This document shows positions 8,466-15,887 of a DNA stretch of 35,724 bases, piece by piece; the first letter of the stretch is position 1, and every line of letters begins with the position of its first letter. The position numbers and the translations under genes were made by a program. The notes under the pieces are model-generated. The model was not told the origin of the DNA and searched no databases. It worked only from the letters and a program-made list of their open reading frames with translations. Source of the stretch: Saccharospirillaceae bacterium (lineage in GTDB: Bacteria > Pseudomonadota > Gammaproteobacteria > Pseudomonadales > Oceanobacteraceae). The DNA lies in the NCBI GenBank assembly GCA_021208685.1, contig JAJOJJ010000012.1, forward strand, positions 1-35,724. Direction: 5' to 3'.

Positions 8466-8474
8466 GGTCGCTTG

Positions 8475-8497
8475 CCGCAGCGCTCAGAGCGCTGCGG
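8475..8497. terminator. GC-rich hairpin between convergent genes
   Basis: Perfect 10-bp stem CCGCAGCGCT/AGCGCTGCGG with loop CAG, ten bases after the serine hydrolase stop and before the end of the AhpD-like gene. No T run follows on either strand, so it may terminate poorly or protect 3' ends. Confidence 0.5.
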
Positions 8498-8524
8498 TGA
8501 TTGTGCTGAACAGGACAATGTGAC

Positions 8525-8989
8525 TCAGGCATGTTGTCCTGGCTGATAACTGCCCGGCGGAAAGCCAAAGTTCTTCGCCAGCCGGTTCCAGCTGTTGATC
8601 TGCACAATGGCCAGTGTGAGATCAGCAATCTGTTCTTTGCTGAAATGATTCTGCATGAGTTCAAACGCCTGCTGACGCTCATCTTCTGCGGTATTTATCT
8701 GAGTTGTGACCTCGGTCCAGTGCAGCAGTGCCTGTTCCTGTGCCGAGTAATAGCGGGTTTCCCGCCATACCGGCGCGGAATACAGACGCAGAGCACTCTC
8801 TCCGGCCGCAGTGGCTTCTTTAAAATGCATGTCGATACAGTACGCGCAGCCGTTCAGCACCGAGGCGTAATAACGCATCAGTTCCAGCTGTGCATACGTG
8901 CTGCCGGTCAGGTTTTTTAAATACTCTTCCGTTTGCATCATGCAGGCCATCAGGCCCTGAGGAATCTGGTTAAAAGGGATTCGGTTCAT
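8525..8989 (-). CDS. AhpD-like / carboxymuconolactone decarboxylase family protein
   Basis: 154 residues, all-helical, with the redox motif Cys48-Ala-Tyr-Cys51 and His55 (NGCAYCIDMHFKEA). This is the CxxC-x3-H signature of AhpD-type alkylhydroperoxidases rather than of gamma-carboxymuconolactone decarboxylase. Likely role: thiol-dependent peroxide or electrophile defence in the cytosol. It is divergent from a LysR gene, with a perfect palindrome at that gene's start codon. This layout suggests the LysR protein controls it, probably in response to oxidative or electrophilic stress (inference). Confidence 0.82.
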   Translation of the reverse strand: MNRIPFNQIPQGLMACMMQTEEYLKNLTGSTYAQLELMRYYASVLNGCAYCIDMHFKEATAAGESALRLYSAPVWRETRYYSAQEQALLHWTEVTTQINTAEDERQQAFELMQNHFSKEQIADLTLAIVQINSWNRLAKNFGFPPGSYQPGQHA

Positions 8990-9072
8990 CGGCTTTCCTG
9001 TGTTGTTGCAGAATGTGCGGCCATTGTAGGAATAGCTTTGTGTGCATAGAATGCCGCAAAAACCTTAAGGAG

Positions 9073-9091
9073 CTTTGCAATAATTGCAAAG
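9073..9091. promoter_or_regulatory. Perfect palindrome at the LysR start (autoregulatory operator candidate)
   Basis: CTTTGCAA-TAA-TTGCAAAG, 8-bp arms around 3 bp, fits the LysR T-N11-A architecture. It covers the possible TTG start codon at 9084 and ends 7 bp before the ATG at 9099. A regulator bound here would block its own translation-initiation region or promoter and could act on the divergent AhpD-like gene, 83 bp away. Confidence 0.6.
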
Positions 9092-9098
9092 GTTGAGC

Positions 9099-10016
9099 AT
9101 GCTGGAAGCCATCCGGATTTTTCTGAAAGTGGTAGAACAGGGCAGTTTTTCCAGCGCGGCAGCGGTGTTGAATATGGCGCCGTCGTCCGTCGCGCGCACC
9201 GTCGATGGGCTGGAAAAAGAGCTGGGCTGTACTTTGCTGGAACGCTCAACCCGGCAGCTGAAGCTGACCGATAAAGGCCAGCTGTTTCTGGTCGGGGCGC
9301 AGAAGCTGGTGGCGGATGCCGGGCAGTTACGTGCAGCGCTGCAGAATGAGCCCGGAGACGCGAAGGGAACGCTCAGGGTGTCCGTATTTGAAAGCTTCGG
9401 GCGGCTCTATATTGCCCCGCTGCTGGGAGGTTTCCTGCAACATTATCCGGGCGTCAGCATGGATATTGAACTGGATAACCGCATGGTCGATCTGCTCGCC
9501 GAGGATGTGGATCTGGCGATCCGTATTGGAGTACCGGCCGATTCGCAACTGAAAGCCCGCACGTTACTGAGTAACGATATGGTGCTGTGTGCGGCACCCG
9601 CCTATCTGCGTAACTACGGTACGCCACAGGTGCCGGAAGATCTGGCACAGCATAATTGTTTGCTGCTAAATCATGGTCGCCAGCGTACATACTGGTATTT
9701 CAGCAACGGTCATAAGCCGCAAAAGAAAATCCTGCTGCAGGGCAATCTCAAATCCAAAGGGGGGACGCCTTTGCTGGCGGCGGCTGAAGCCGGTTGCGGT
9801 ATTGTGTTGCTGGCGCACTGGATGGCCGCCGATGCGCTGGCGGCCGGAAGGTTGTGCACGTTGCTGGATGACTGGCAGGTGAACCTGAATGAAAACGGCA
9901 GCGGCAATATTTATGCGGTGTATAAAGCCAGCCAGTTTCCGAATCCGCTGGTGCGCCTGTTTCTCGATTATTTACTTGATCATTTACCCTCATCAGGTTC
10001 CGCAAAACGTGCGTAA
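9099..10016 (+). CDS. LysR-family transcriptional regulator
   Basis: 305 residues from ATG 9099. A TTG at 9084 would add five residues and has TAAGGAG 11 bases upstream, while the ATG has AAAGG six bases upstream; either is possible. Helix-turn-helix at about residues 15-40 (GSFSSAAAVLNMAPSSVARTV), then ERSTRQLKLTDKG, typical of the DsdC/GcvA-like LysR branch. The effector-binding domain fills the rest. Divergent from the AhpD-like gene, with the palindrome 9073-9091 between them. Its last 24 bases overlap the 3' end of selO, which is convergent. Target and effector inferred only. Confidence 0.85.
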   Translation: MLEAIRIFLKVVEQGSFSSAAAVLNMAPSSVARTVDGLEKELGCTLLERSTRQLKLTDKGQLFLVGAQKLVADAGQLRAALQNEPGDAKGTLRVSVFESFGRLYIAPLLGGFLQHYPGVSMDIELDNRMVDLLAEDVDLAIRIGVPADSQLKARTLLSNDMVLCAAPAYLRNYGTPQVPEDLAQHNCLLLNHGRQRTYWYFSNGHKPQKKILLQGNLKSKGGTPLLAAAEAGCGIVLLAHWMAADALAAGRLCTLLDDWQVNLNENGSGNIYAVYKASQFPNPLVRLFLDYLLDHLPSSGSAKRA

Positions 10017-11528
10017 GACTTTTTCTTCTGGTTTTGGCGGTAACGCATACTCTGCGTATTCTGGCTTGCTGATGTAGGGTTCGGCGAGTACCTGCAGCAG
10101 TCGTTCGAATACTGAATAATCGCCGTCTTCGGCGGCGGCTATGGCTTCGGCGACACGATGGTTACGCGGAATAAACGCCGGATTTTTATTCAGCATACGC
10201 TGTTCCGCACCATCACCGTCGCCACGCTGATTTAATTGCTGTTGCCAGTCATCCAGCCAGTGATTTAATCGCTGTTCCAGCGCGGCCGTTGTACGGCATT
10301 CCGGCATATTCAGTAATTCCAGCAGGGCGGTACGTTCGCTGCCCGGCAGGCTGCAATCGCTTAAGCGGCGGAAAAACAGCGTGTAGTCGATTCGCCCTTC
10401 CGCCAGCAGTGCCAGCAGGTTTTCAATGAGTGCCTGATCACCGTTTTGCAGTGCGGAAAACCCCAGTTTTTCGCGCATATGCTCCAGCCAGGCCTGTTGT
10501 TGCCATAAAGCAAAATCCTGCAGGATAGCCGTGGCGTTTTCGACGGCGGTTTTTTCGTCGGCGTTAAACAGCGGTAACAGCGTTTCGGCCAGGCGCGCCA
10601 GATTCCACTGACCAATGGCGGGTTGATTCTGATAAGCGTAACGGCCATGGCGGTCAATGGAGCTGAATACGGTTTCAGGATGGTAAGCATCCATAAAGGC
10701 ACAGGGGCCATAATCGATGGCTTCACCGCTGACGGTCATGTTATCGGTATTCATTACGCCGTGAATAAAACCGAGCTGCATCCACTGGGCAATTAATTCG
10801 GCCTGCTTACGGCAAATGGCTTCGAATAATTGCCGATAAGCATCGTCATCGTTGCGGTTAATGTGCGGATAATGACGGGCCAGAACGTGGTCGGCTAACT
10901 GCTGAACGGCTTCGCCGTCGCGGCGCAGGGCAAAATACTGAAAGGTGCCAACGCGGATATGGCTGGCGGCCACGCGGGTAAATACCGCTCCGGGTTCGCG
11001 CCCGTCACGTATCACCCATTCACCACTGCTGACCGCAGCCAGTGCGCGGGTGGTGGGCACACCGAATGCGTGCATGGCTTCGCACAGAATATATTCGCGC
11101 AGCACAGGCCCAAGTGGTGAGCGGCCATCGCCGCTGCGCGAGAATGGCGTGCGGCCACTGCCTTTTAACTGAATATCACGGCGCTGGCCCTGACTATCGA
11201 GCAGGTCGCCGAGCAGAATCGCGCGACCATCCCCTAATTGCGGATTTAACTGCCCAAACTGATGGCCACTGTAAGCCATCGCCAGAGGGGCGGCGTTGTC
11301 GGGAATTTGATTGCCGGAAAATATCTGTGCCAGTTCGTTGTCACTGTTGTTACTGGAGCAGGCGCTGGAGCAGGCGGCATTAAACCCGATGCCTAATTCC
11401 TGCGCGAGAGCGCTGTTAAAACGGATTAATGCCGGATTTTTGACCGGCGTTGGCAGCACCCGCGCATAAAAACGATCGGGCAGAGCGGCGTAGGCATTAC
11501 TGAAGGGAATGTGCAGAGAAACAGACAC
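9993..11528 (-). CDS. selO: Protein adenylyltransferase SelO (YdiU family)
   Basis: 511 residues. Pseudokinase-fold AMP-transferase with family motifs AMAYSGHQFGQLNPQLGDGRA (84-103), IQLKGSGRTPFSRSGDGRSPLGP (119-141, Lys122 in the inverted nucleotide site), HGVMNTDNM (256-264) and DYGPCAFMD (272-280). Known role: transfers AMP to Ser/Thr/Tyr of proteins, linked to oxidative stress. Cys276 and Cys509 fit the redox disulfide pair of E. coli SelO. The protein ends Cys-Gly-Thr followed by two tandem TGA codons, so it stops exactly where eukaryotic SelO has selenocysteine in a CxxU motif. Starts at GTG 11528 with GGAA upstream. Its 3' end overlaps the convergent LysR gene by 24 bp. An Asn/Ser/Cys-rich insert at residues 50-65 is unusual. 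Confidence 0.92.
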   Translation of the reverse strand: MSVSLHIPFSNAYAALPDRFYARVLPTPVKNPALIRFNSALAQELGIGFNAACSSACSSNNSDNELAQIFSGNQIPDNAAPLAMAYSGHQFGQLNPQLGDGRAILLGDLLDSQGQRRDIQLKGSGRTPFSRSGDGRSPLGPVLREYILCEAMHAFGVPTTRALAAVSSGEWVIRDGREPGAVFTRVAASHIRVGTFQYFALRRDGEAVQQLADHVLARHYPHINRNDDDAYRQLFEAICRKQAELIAQWMQLGFIHGVMNTDNMTVSGEAIDYGPCAFMDAYHPETVFSSIDRHGRYAYQNQPAIGQWNLARLAETLLPLFNADEKTAVENATAILQDFALWQQQAWLEHMREKLGFSALQNGDQALIENLLALLAEGRIDYTLFFRRLSDCSLPGSERTALLELLNMPECRTTAALEQRLNHWLDDWQQQLNQRGDGDGAEQRMLNKNPAFIPRNHRVAEAIAAAEDGDYSVFERLLQVLAEPYISKPEYAEYALPPKPEEKVLRTFCGT

Positions 11529-11693
11529 GGCGATTCCAGGCTATTTGAGTAAACAATCGAAGTGAACGATCAGGGGCTGTTCACACCTATTAAACAGTCC
11601 CCGGGGTATCTCTGAATGATTCAGAAGTGCCCCAGAATATGCTTCAGCAACGCTGATGGCCAGTTGCAGATGAGCCGCACTGGCCCTGATGTA

Positions 11694-12272
11694 TCAGCCG
11701 AACGGCTTCACGCCAATCAGCATGCCATGCAGCCACAGGGCAAAGGCAACCCAGGCACCGATACCCACAACCAGTGTCAGTACATCGCGTACCGCTCCTT
11801 GATACACTTTCTTCACCCCGGCGATACGGTCACGGCGACGGGATAGCGCAAACCCGGCAATCGCCCAGATTAAGAAAGTGCCGAATAACACCAGATCGTG
11901 CAGACCGCCATTGGCGATTAAATGGGCAAAGGCCCAGAGCTTGATGCCCAGATACATCGGGTGACCGAGCTTAACCTGCAAACGGTTGCCGGGAATCTGG
12001 CTGGCAAACAGCAGAATAAAGGCGGGCAGGGTGATCAGTGCCGCCAGATGGCGTGTCCATACCGGCGGAGTCCACAGCCAGGTCGGGTTCATGCGGGCGT
12101 CGCCGTAACCGATTACCAGCAGAATAAAGCCGCCGATAGCGACCACAGAATACAAACCCTTCCACGGCAGCAGCCCCAGACGGCTGACCATGGCGTTACG
12201 CCATTGTGGCGCGATCAGGTTGGTACAGTGTCCGCCGATAAACAGCAGCAGTCCGGCCAGCAATAACGTCAT
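11694..12272 (-). CDS. NnrU-family integral membrane protein
   Basis: 192 residues with about five hydrophobic segments. Shows the NnrU signature at the N-terminus (LLLFIGGHCTNL, then R-G-L-PWKGLYSVVAIGGFILLVIGYG) and GHPMYLGIKLWAFAHLIANG in the middle. NnrU proteins are inner-membrane proteins related to isoprenylcysteine methyltransferases and were first named in nitric-oxide metabolism; the biochemical role is unclear, and no denitrification gene is nearby. Two ATGs, 12278 and 12272; GAGG abuts the first, so the second is preferred by spacing. Divergent from ansA. It lies 165 bp upstream of selO on the same strand, a gap with two imperfect hairpins (11573-11604, 11658-11685). Confidence 0.8.
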   Translation of the reverse strand: MTLLLAGLLLFIGGHCTNLIAPQWRNAMVSRLGLLPWKGLYSVVAIGGFILLVIGYGDARMNPTWLWTPPVWTRHLAALITLPAFILLFASQIPGNRLQVKLGHPMYLGIKLWAFAHLIANGGLHDLVLFGTFLIWAIAGFALSRRRDRIAGVKKVYQGAVRDVLTLVVGIGAWVAFALWLHGMLIGVKPFG

Positions 12273-12338
12273 GGTCATTCCTCAGTTTGTAGTATTTGTG
12301 CCATCATGCAGGCATATCAGCGCGGATAAAAGTTCTGT

Positions 12339-13373
12339 ATGACGTCGGCACGCAAACGCATGTACATCGCCTACACCGGCGGCACCATTGGCATGGCCCG
12401 CACTGAGCGTGGCTTTCAGCCGCTGGCCGGGTTTCTGGAAGATAAAATCCGCAGTCTGGCGGAATTCAGCCGCGACGAAATGCCGGAATTTGAGCTGCAT
12501 GAATACCAGCCGCTGCTGGATTCGTCGGATATGACCCCGGCACACTGGATGCAGATTGCTGCCGATATTCTTAGCCATTATCACCGCTTCGATGGTTTTG
12601 TTGTGCTGCACGGCACCGACACCATGGCCTATACCGCCTCTGCGCTGTCCTTTATGTTGCCCGACCTGGGTAAACCGGTGATTGTGACCGGCTCACAGAT
12701 TCCGCTGGGTGAGCCGCGCTCTGACGGCCACGATAATCTGCTCAATGCACTCTATATTGCCGCACATTATCCGCGTGCCGAAGTGGGGTTGTTTTTTCAT
12801 CACCGGTTATTGCGTGGTAACCGCGCGACCAAAATCAACAGTCAGGGCTTCGATGCCTTTGATTCACCCAACTGCAATGCGTTGCTGCATGCCGGAATTA
12901 CTATTGAACCGGGCTTGCCGGAGTTACGCCCGCTGCATCATAAACTGCCACAATTCAACGCCCTGAAAAATGCGGCGGTGGCGGTGGTAACCCTGTATCC
13001 GGGGATCGATTTCTCCCTGTTGCAGCGCCTGCTGGAACAACCACTGGATGGCATTATTCTGCAGACTTTTGGCAGTGGTAATGCACCGCAAAATCCAGCG
13101 TTAATGGCCGCCTTTAAACAGGCCAGCGAACGTGGCGTGGTGCTGGTTAATCACAGCCAGTGTATAAGCGGACGGGTGGATATGGACAGCTATGCCGGGG
13201 GACACGCCCTGCGCGAAGCCGGTTTTGTATCGGCTGCTGATATGACGCTGGAAGCAACGCTGACCAAGCTGCACGTGTTATTAAGCGCTGTCGGAGAACG
13301 CCGCCATGTGATCAGCGAAGCCCGGCGTTTAATGGAAGTATCGCTCTGTGGCGAACTCAGCGCGGCAACATAA
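12339..13373 (+). CDS. ansA: L-asparaginase type I (cytoplasmic)
   Basis: 344 residues; E. coli AnsA has 338. Both catalytic threonine motifs are present: YTGGTIGM (12-19) and HGTDTMAYTA (91-100, with the Thr93-Asp94 pair), plus RSDGHDNLLNALYIA. Reaction: L-asparagine to aspartate and ammonia in the cytosol. There is no signal peptide, which excludes the periplasmic AnsB type. The ribosome binding site is weak (GGAT about 12 bases upstream). It is divergent from the NnrU gene, with 66 bp between start codons, and is followed after 52 bp by an uncharacterised gene, probably cotranscribed since no terminator is seen. Confidence 0.93.
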   Translation: MTSARKRMYIAYTGGTIGMARTERGFQPLAGFLEDKIRSLAEFSRDEMPEFELHEYQPLLDSSDMTPAHWMQIAADILSHYHRFDGFVVLHGTDTMAYTASALSFMLPDLGKPVIVTGSQIPLGEPRSDGHDNLLNALYIAAHYPRAEVGLFFHHRLLRGNRATKINSQGFDAFDSPNCNALLHAGITIEPGLPELRPLHHKLPQFNALKNAAVAVVTLYPGIDFSLLQRLLEQPLDGIILQTFGSGNAPQNPALMAAFKQASERGVVLVNHSQCISGRVDMDSYAGGHALREAGFVSAADMTLEATLTKLHVLLSAVGERRHVISEARRLMEVSLCGELSAAT

Positions 13374-13425
13374 AAAAGCAAAAAATTAAAAGACCCTGAA
13401 AAAACCGCAGTAAACGGAGAGCGTG

Positions 13426-13821
13426 ATGACGGACTTACCTCATCCAACCCTGATTGAACTGGCGGCGATTCTTGCCGAAGCAAAGGATCGTGATCACTGC
13501 CTGCAATTACTGAAAAAAACCGGCTTACATTCACAGAGCGCAGAATGCTGGGCCGATTATATGCCGCTGGCCTTTGCCCGTGCGGCCTACCGCTTTCAGT
13601 TCAGTGGACCTTACCCGCTGGATCAGGCCCGTGCCGAACGTGGTTTACTGCCATTGCTGGAAGATGAGGTCTATCAGCAGGCCTGGGTCTGGGCCTGCGA
13701 TTGCGGCGCGATGGACAGTATTACCAGCGCACAATTCAATACCATTGTGCGTTTAAGCCCGGAGCTGGAGTTTATCCGCGCGCAGGCTGGCGTACCTTCA
13801 TTATTTAACGGAATTGTTTAA
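13426..13821 (+). CDS. Uncharacterised cytoplasmic protein
   Basis: 131 residues, not recognised. No signal peptide or membrane segment. Mostly helical, with a Trp- and Cys-containing segment (YQQAWVWACDCGAMDS, about residues 87-102) in the middle. GGAGA lies six bases before ATG 13426; a GTG three bases upstream is also in frame. It follows ansA by 52 bp on the same strand without a terminator, so it may be cotranscribed with it. The stop codon lies inside a 13-bp tandem duplication (13804-13829): without the second copy the frame would run on towards the convergent deaminase gene, so the present C-terminus may be recent. Confidence 0.7.
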   Translation: MTDLPHPTLIELAAILAEAKDRDHCLQLLKKTGLHSQSAECWADYMPLAFARAAYRFQFSGPYPLDQARAERGLLPLLEDEVYQQAWVWACDCGAMDSITSAQFNTIVRLSPELEFIRAQAGVPSLFNGIV

Positions 13822-13829
13822 CGGAATTG
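13804..13829. repeat. 13-bp tandem duplication spanning a stop codon
   Basis: TTTAACGGAATTG occurs twice head to tail, followed by a partial third copy (TTTA). The TAA stop of the upstream gene (13819-13821) lies in the second copy. It looks like a replication-slippage duplication. Confidence 0.85.
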
Positions 13830-13841
13830 TTTACCCGCTCT

Positions 13842-15247
13842 TTAAGCAATGCTGCGCAGTAAATCAGCCACGCCCGCACGCACTTCGGCGACCAGTTCGG
13901 CTTCATCAAGGCCGCAGACCTGACCGTTATCGACCACTACGCGGCCATTAATCAGCGAATACTTTACGCTCACCGGTTCGGCACATAACAGCGGTGCAAT
14001 TACCTCACTGTGTACCCCGGCAAAACGCGGCGAGCCGATATCGTACAGCACCAGATCGGCGGCTTTTCCGACGGCAATATCACCGCAGTGATTCAGCCCT
14101 AATAATTGTGCGCCGTTATGGCTGCCCCAGCGGATAATCTGTTCGGCATGGGTGGCATCGGCACCGTTAACCGCGCGGTGTAAAAGCCAGGCGAGATTCA
14201 GCTCCTGAATCATGGAACCGGATTCGGCTGAGGCGGAGCCATCCACGCCAAGGGTGATGTTCATGCCGGCCTGCTCCATCGCCAGCGCCGGAGCAATACC
14301 GCTGCCAAGACGGCAGTTAGAGGTTGGGCAGTGGGCAATACCGGTACCGCTGGCGGCCAGTTGCTGAATGGTGTATTCGTCGCTTTTGACCAGGTGGGCG
14401 AACCACACATCGTTACCTAACCAATCACAGTGGGCGGCATAATCGATGGCACGCTGGCCGTATTTTTCCTGCGCCTGACTATCGTCAAAACTGACCTCGA
14501 GTAAATGCGAGTGCCGTTTTAATTGCCGCTCCCGTGCCCAGACTGCCAGCGTGCGTAAATCATCGGCTGTGGCGGAATGGACCAGACTGGTGGGCGCGAC
14601 GACTAAGCGGCGCATGGCGTTATCGCCGGCCTGATGATATTGCCGGTAGCTGCGCTCCATGCGCTGCATCACCAATTCAACACTTTCCGGCTGTATGCCA
14701 TGCTTCAGCATGCCTTTATGGCTGCCCTGTACCGTGGCGCTGCCACGGCACAGCACCAAACGGATTCCTAACTCGTCGCCGCGGCCCAAACAGCGTCTTC
14801 CACTTCCGGACTGGAGTTGGCGTGATACAGATAATGGTGATCAGCACAGGTGGTTGCGCCAGAGCGCAGCAATTCATAAAGACCAAGACGCGCGGCGTGA
14901 TACATTAATTTCGGCGATATTTTCGGCCAGAAACGATAAGGCACCGACCCCAGCCAGTCGCCTAATGCCTGATTTAAACCTTCCGGTACGCCTTTTAAAA
15001 CAGACTGCGCCAGATGATGGTGGGTATTCACCAGCCCCGGCCAGACCACGCAGCCAGAGGCATCAATAATCTGTTCGTCATCTGCGGGCAGAAGCTGTGT
15101 GCCGATTTCAGTAATCACACCATCACGGATGCGGATATCCGTTGGCAAGGCCGGGTTTGTGCTGTCTGCGGCTATCTGAGGTTGATTGTGAGGGTGAGAT
15201 CCGGGCTCACAATAAATGGCGCGGGCATGGCGGATCAGGGTATTCAT
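13842..15247 (-). pseudogene. 8-oxoguanine/guanine-deaminase-like amidohydrolase, split by a -1 frameshift
   Basis: Two overlapping minus-strand frames together make one ATZ/TRZ-family amidohydrolase of about 465 residues. The first runs from ATG 15247 (AAAGGAGC upstream; MNTLIRHARAIY) to a stop at 14768 and carries the metal motif GLVNTHHHLAQS and GATTCADHHYLYH. The second starts in another frame near 14785 and carries HSHLLEV, FAHLVKSDE, AHCPTSN and LGVDGSAS. One extra base in GCGGCGACG (14774-14785) would join them as WAAADELGIR, so a single base is missing. There is no slippery heptamer. Known family reaction: deamination of oxidised purines (8-oxoguanine to urate) or related heterocycles. 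The HSHLLEV in place of HLAET makes the exact substrate unsure. Divergent from the binding-protein/dioxygenase operon. It may be a true pseudogene or a sequencing error. Confidence 0.85.
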
Positions 15248-15390
15248 AGCGGCTCCTTTAAACTGCACAGAGCAATGTCCCGGAGGCTGGTGCCATTCCT
15301 GACCGCTTATACTCTTGAAACGTGTCTTTTACACTTTGAATTACAGAGGCTTTTTATTGAACGTTTAAAAAGAGTGTAATGCAATTCTGT

Positions 15391-15410
15391 TTCTGAATAT
15401 TTTTTCAGAA
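15391..15410. promoter_or_regulatory. Inverted repeat, possible enhancer (UAS) for sigma-54 promoter
   Basis: TTCTGAA-N6-TTCAGAA, perfect 7-bp arms, with further TTCTG copies on both sides (about 15385 and 15411). It lies about 150 bp upstream of the sigma-54 promoter, a usual distance for enhancer-binding proteins, and about 150 bp upstream of the divergent deaminase start. It is not a consensus NtrC site, so the regulator is unknown. Confidence 0.45.
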
Positions 15411-15551
15411 TTTCTGATGCGGGCGGATTTTATCTCAGGGTCTGCTGTTTGATGTGCGCAAAAATAAAGCATCTTATTTCCAGCTGCTTTTATTTGGTGC
15501 GGATATACGCCTGAATTTACCGCTGAATGCTGCGAATCATGTCATTATTGG

Positions 15552-15568
15552 TTGGCACAGCGGTTGCT
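15552..15568 (+). promoter_or_regulatory. Sigma-54 (RpoN) promoter
   Basis: TTGGCACAGCGGTTGCT matches the sigma-54 consensus TGGCAC-N5-TTGCW exactly, with correct spacing between the -24 GG and -12 GC. Transcription would start near 15579-15580 and run rightwards, giving a leader of about 308 nt before the binding-protein gene. Sigma-54 control implies an activator and usually nitrogen or alternative-nutrient regulation, which fits purine use as a nitrogen source. Confidence 0.75.
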
Positions 15569-15601
15569 AAAGTTATTTTGTACATGTTTTGAGTAGAAGC
15601 A

Positions 15602-15694
15602 GTCAGGGGCTGACGATCATTTCAGTCCACGGGTCATTGCTCACTGTACGGCGGATAGTTATCTGTGACCGGAAACGGACGCAGGCAAGCCGGT
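15602..15694 (+). promoter_or_regulatory. Structured leader, candidate NMT1-motif (xanthine/urate) riboswitch
   Basis: Downstream of the predicted start site the leader can form hairpin GTCAG/CTGAC (15602-15614). It can then form a bulged hairpin: stem GGTCA/TGACC (15632-15636 with 15666-15670), a 15-base one-sided bulge containing CACTGTACGG, and stem CGGAT/ATCTG with a 4-base loop. An alternative hairpin, CTGTG/CGCAG plus CCG-GAAA-CGG (15663-15684), uses the same 3' strands, so the two folds exclude each other. Known: NMT1-motif RNAs are hairpins with a conserved internal bulge, bind xanthine and urate, and occur upstream of NMT1-type transporter and dioxygenase genes, the arrangement here. 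I cannot check the consensus bases, so class assignment is inference. Confidence 0.45.
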
Positions 15695-15845
15695 GCATTG
15701 AAGACAAGACCCATGACAATGAAAAAAACTGAAGATACTCAGCCAGCCATATTCAGTCCGATACTGTCATTCCACCTTGTTTTTCTTCTTCGCCTTGTTG
15801 CCTGTTCCCCATTGTGGTCATCCGATAACTGCCTGATCGGTTCGG

Positions 15846-15872
15846 CAAACAGCACTGTCTGTTTGTTTTTTT
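15846..15872 (+). terminator. Intrinsic terminator in the leader (attenuator candidate)
   Basis: Perfect 7-bp stem CAAACAG/CTGTTTG with a 6-base loop, followed at once by seven Ts. It ends four bases before the Shine-Dalgarno CAGGAG (15876-15881) of the binding-protein gene. The only gene upstream is divergent, so this terminator has no transcript to end other than the leader itself; this points to transcription attenuation. Confidence 0.75.
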
Positions 15873-15887
15873 ACTCAGGAGTGAACG

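Noticed and set aside
14759-14800. Programmed -1 frameshifting in the deaminase genes
   Set aside because: Neither shift site has an X-XXY-YYZ heptamer, and the two genes shift at unrelated positions in the protein.
13842-15268. Two separate amidohydrolase genes
   Set aside because: Each half lacks required motifs and together they give one complete family member with a one-base frame change, so one broken gene is the better reading.
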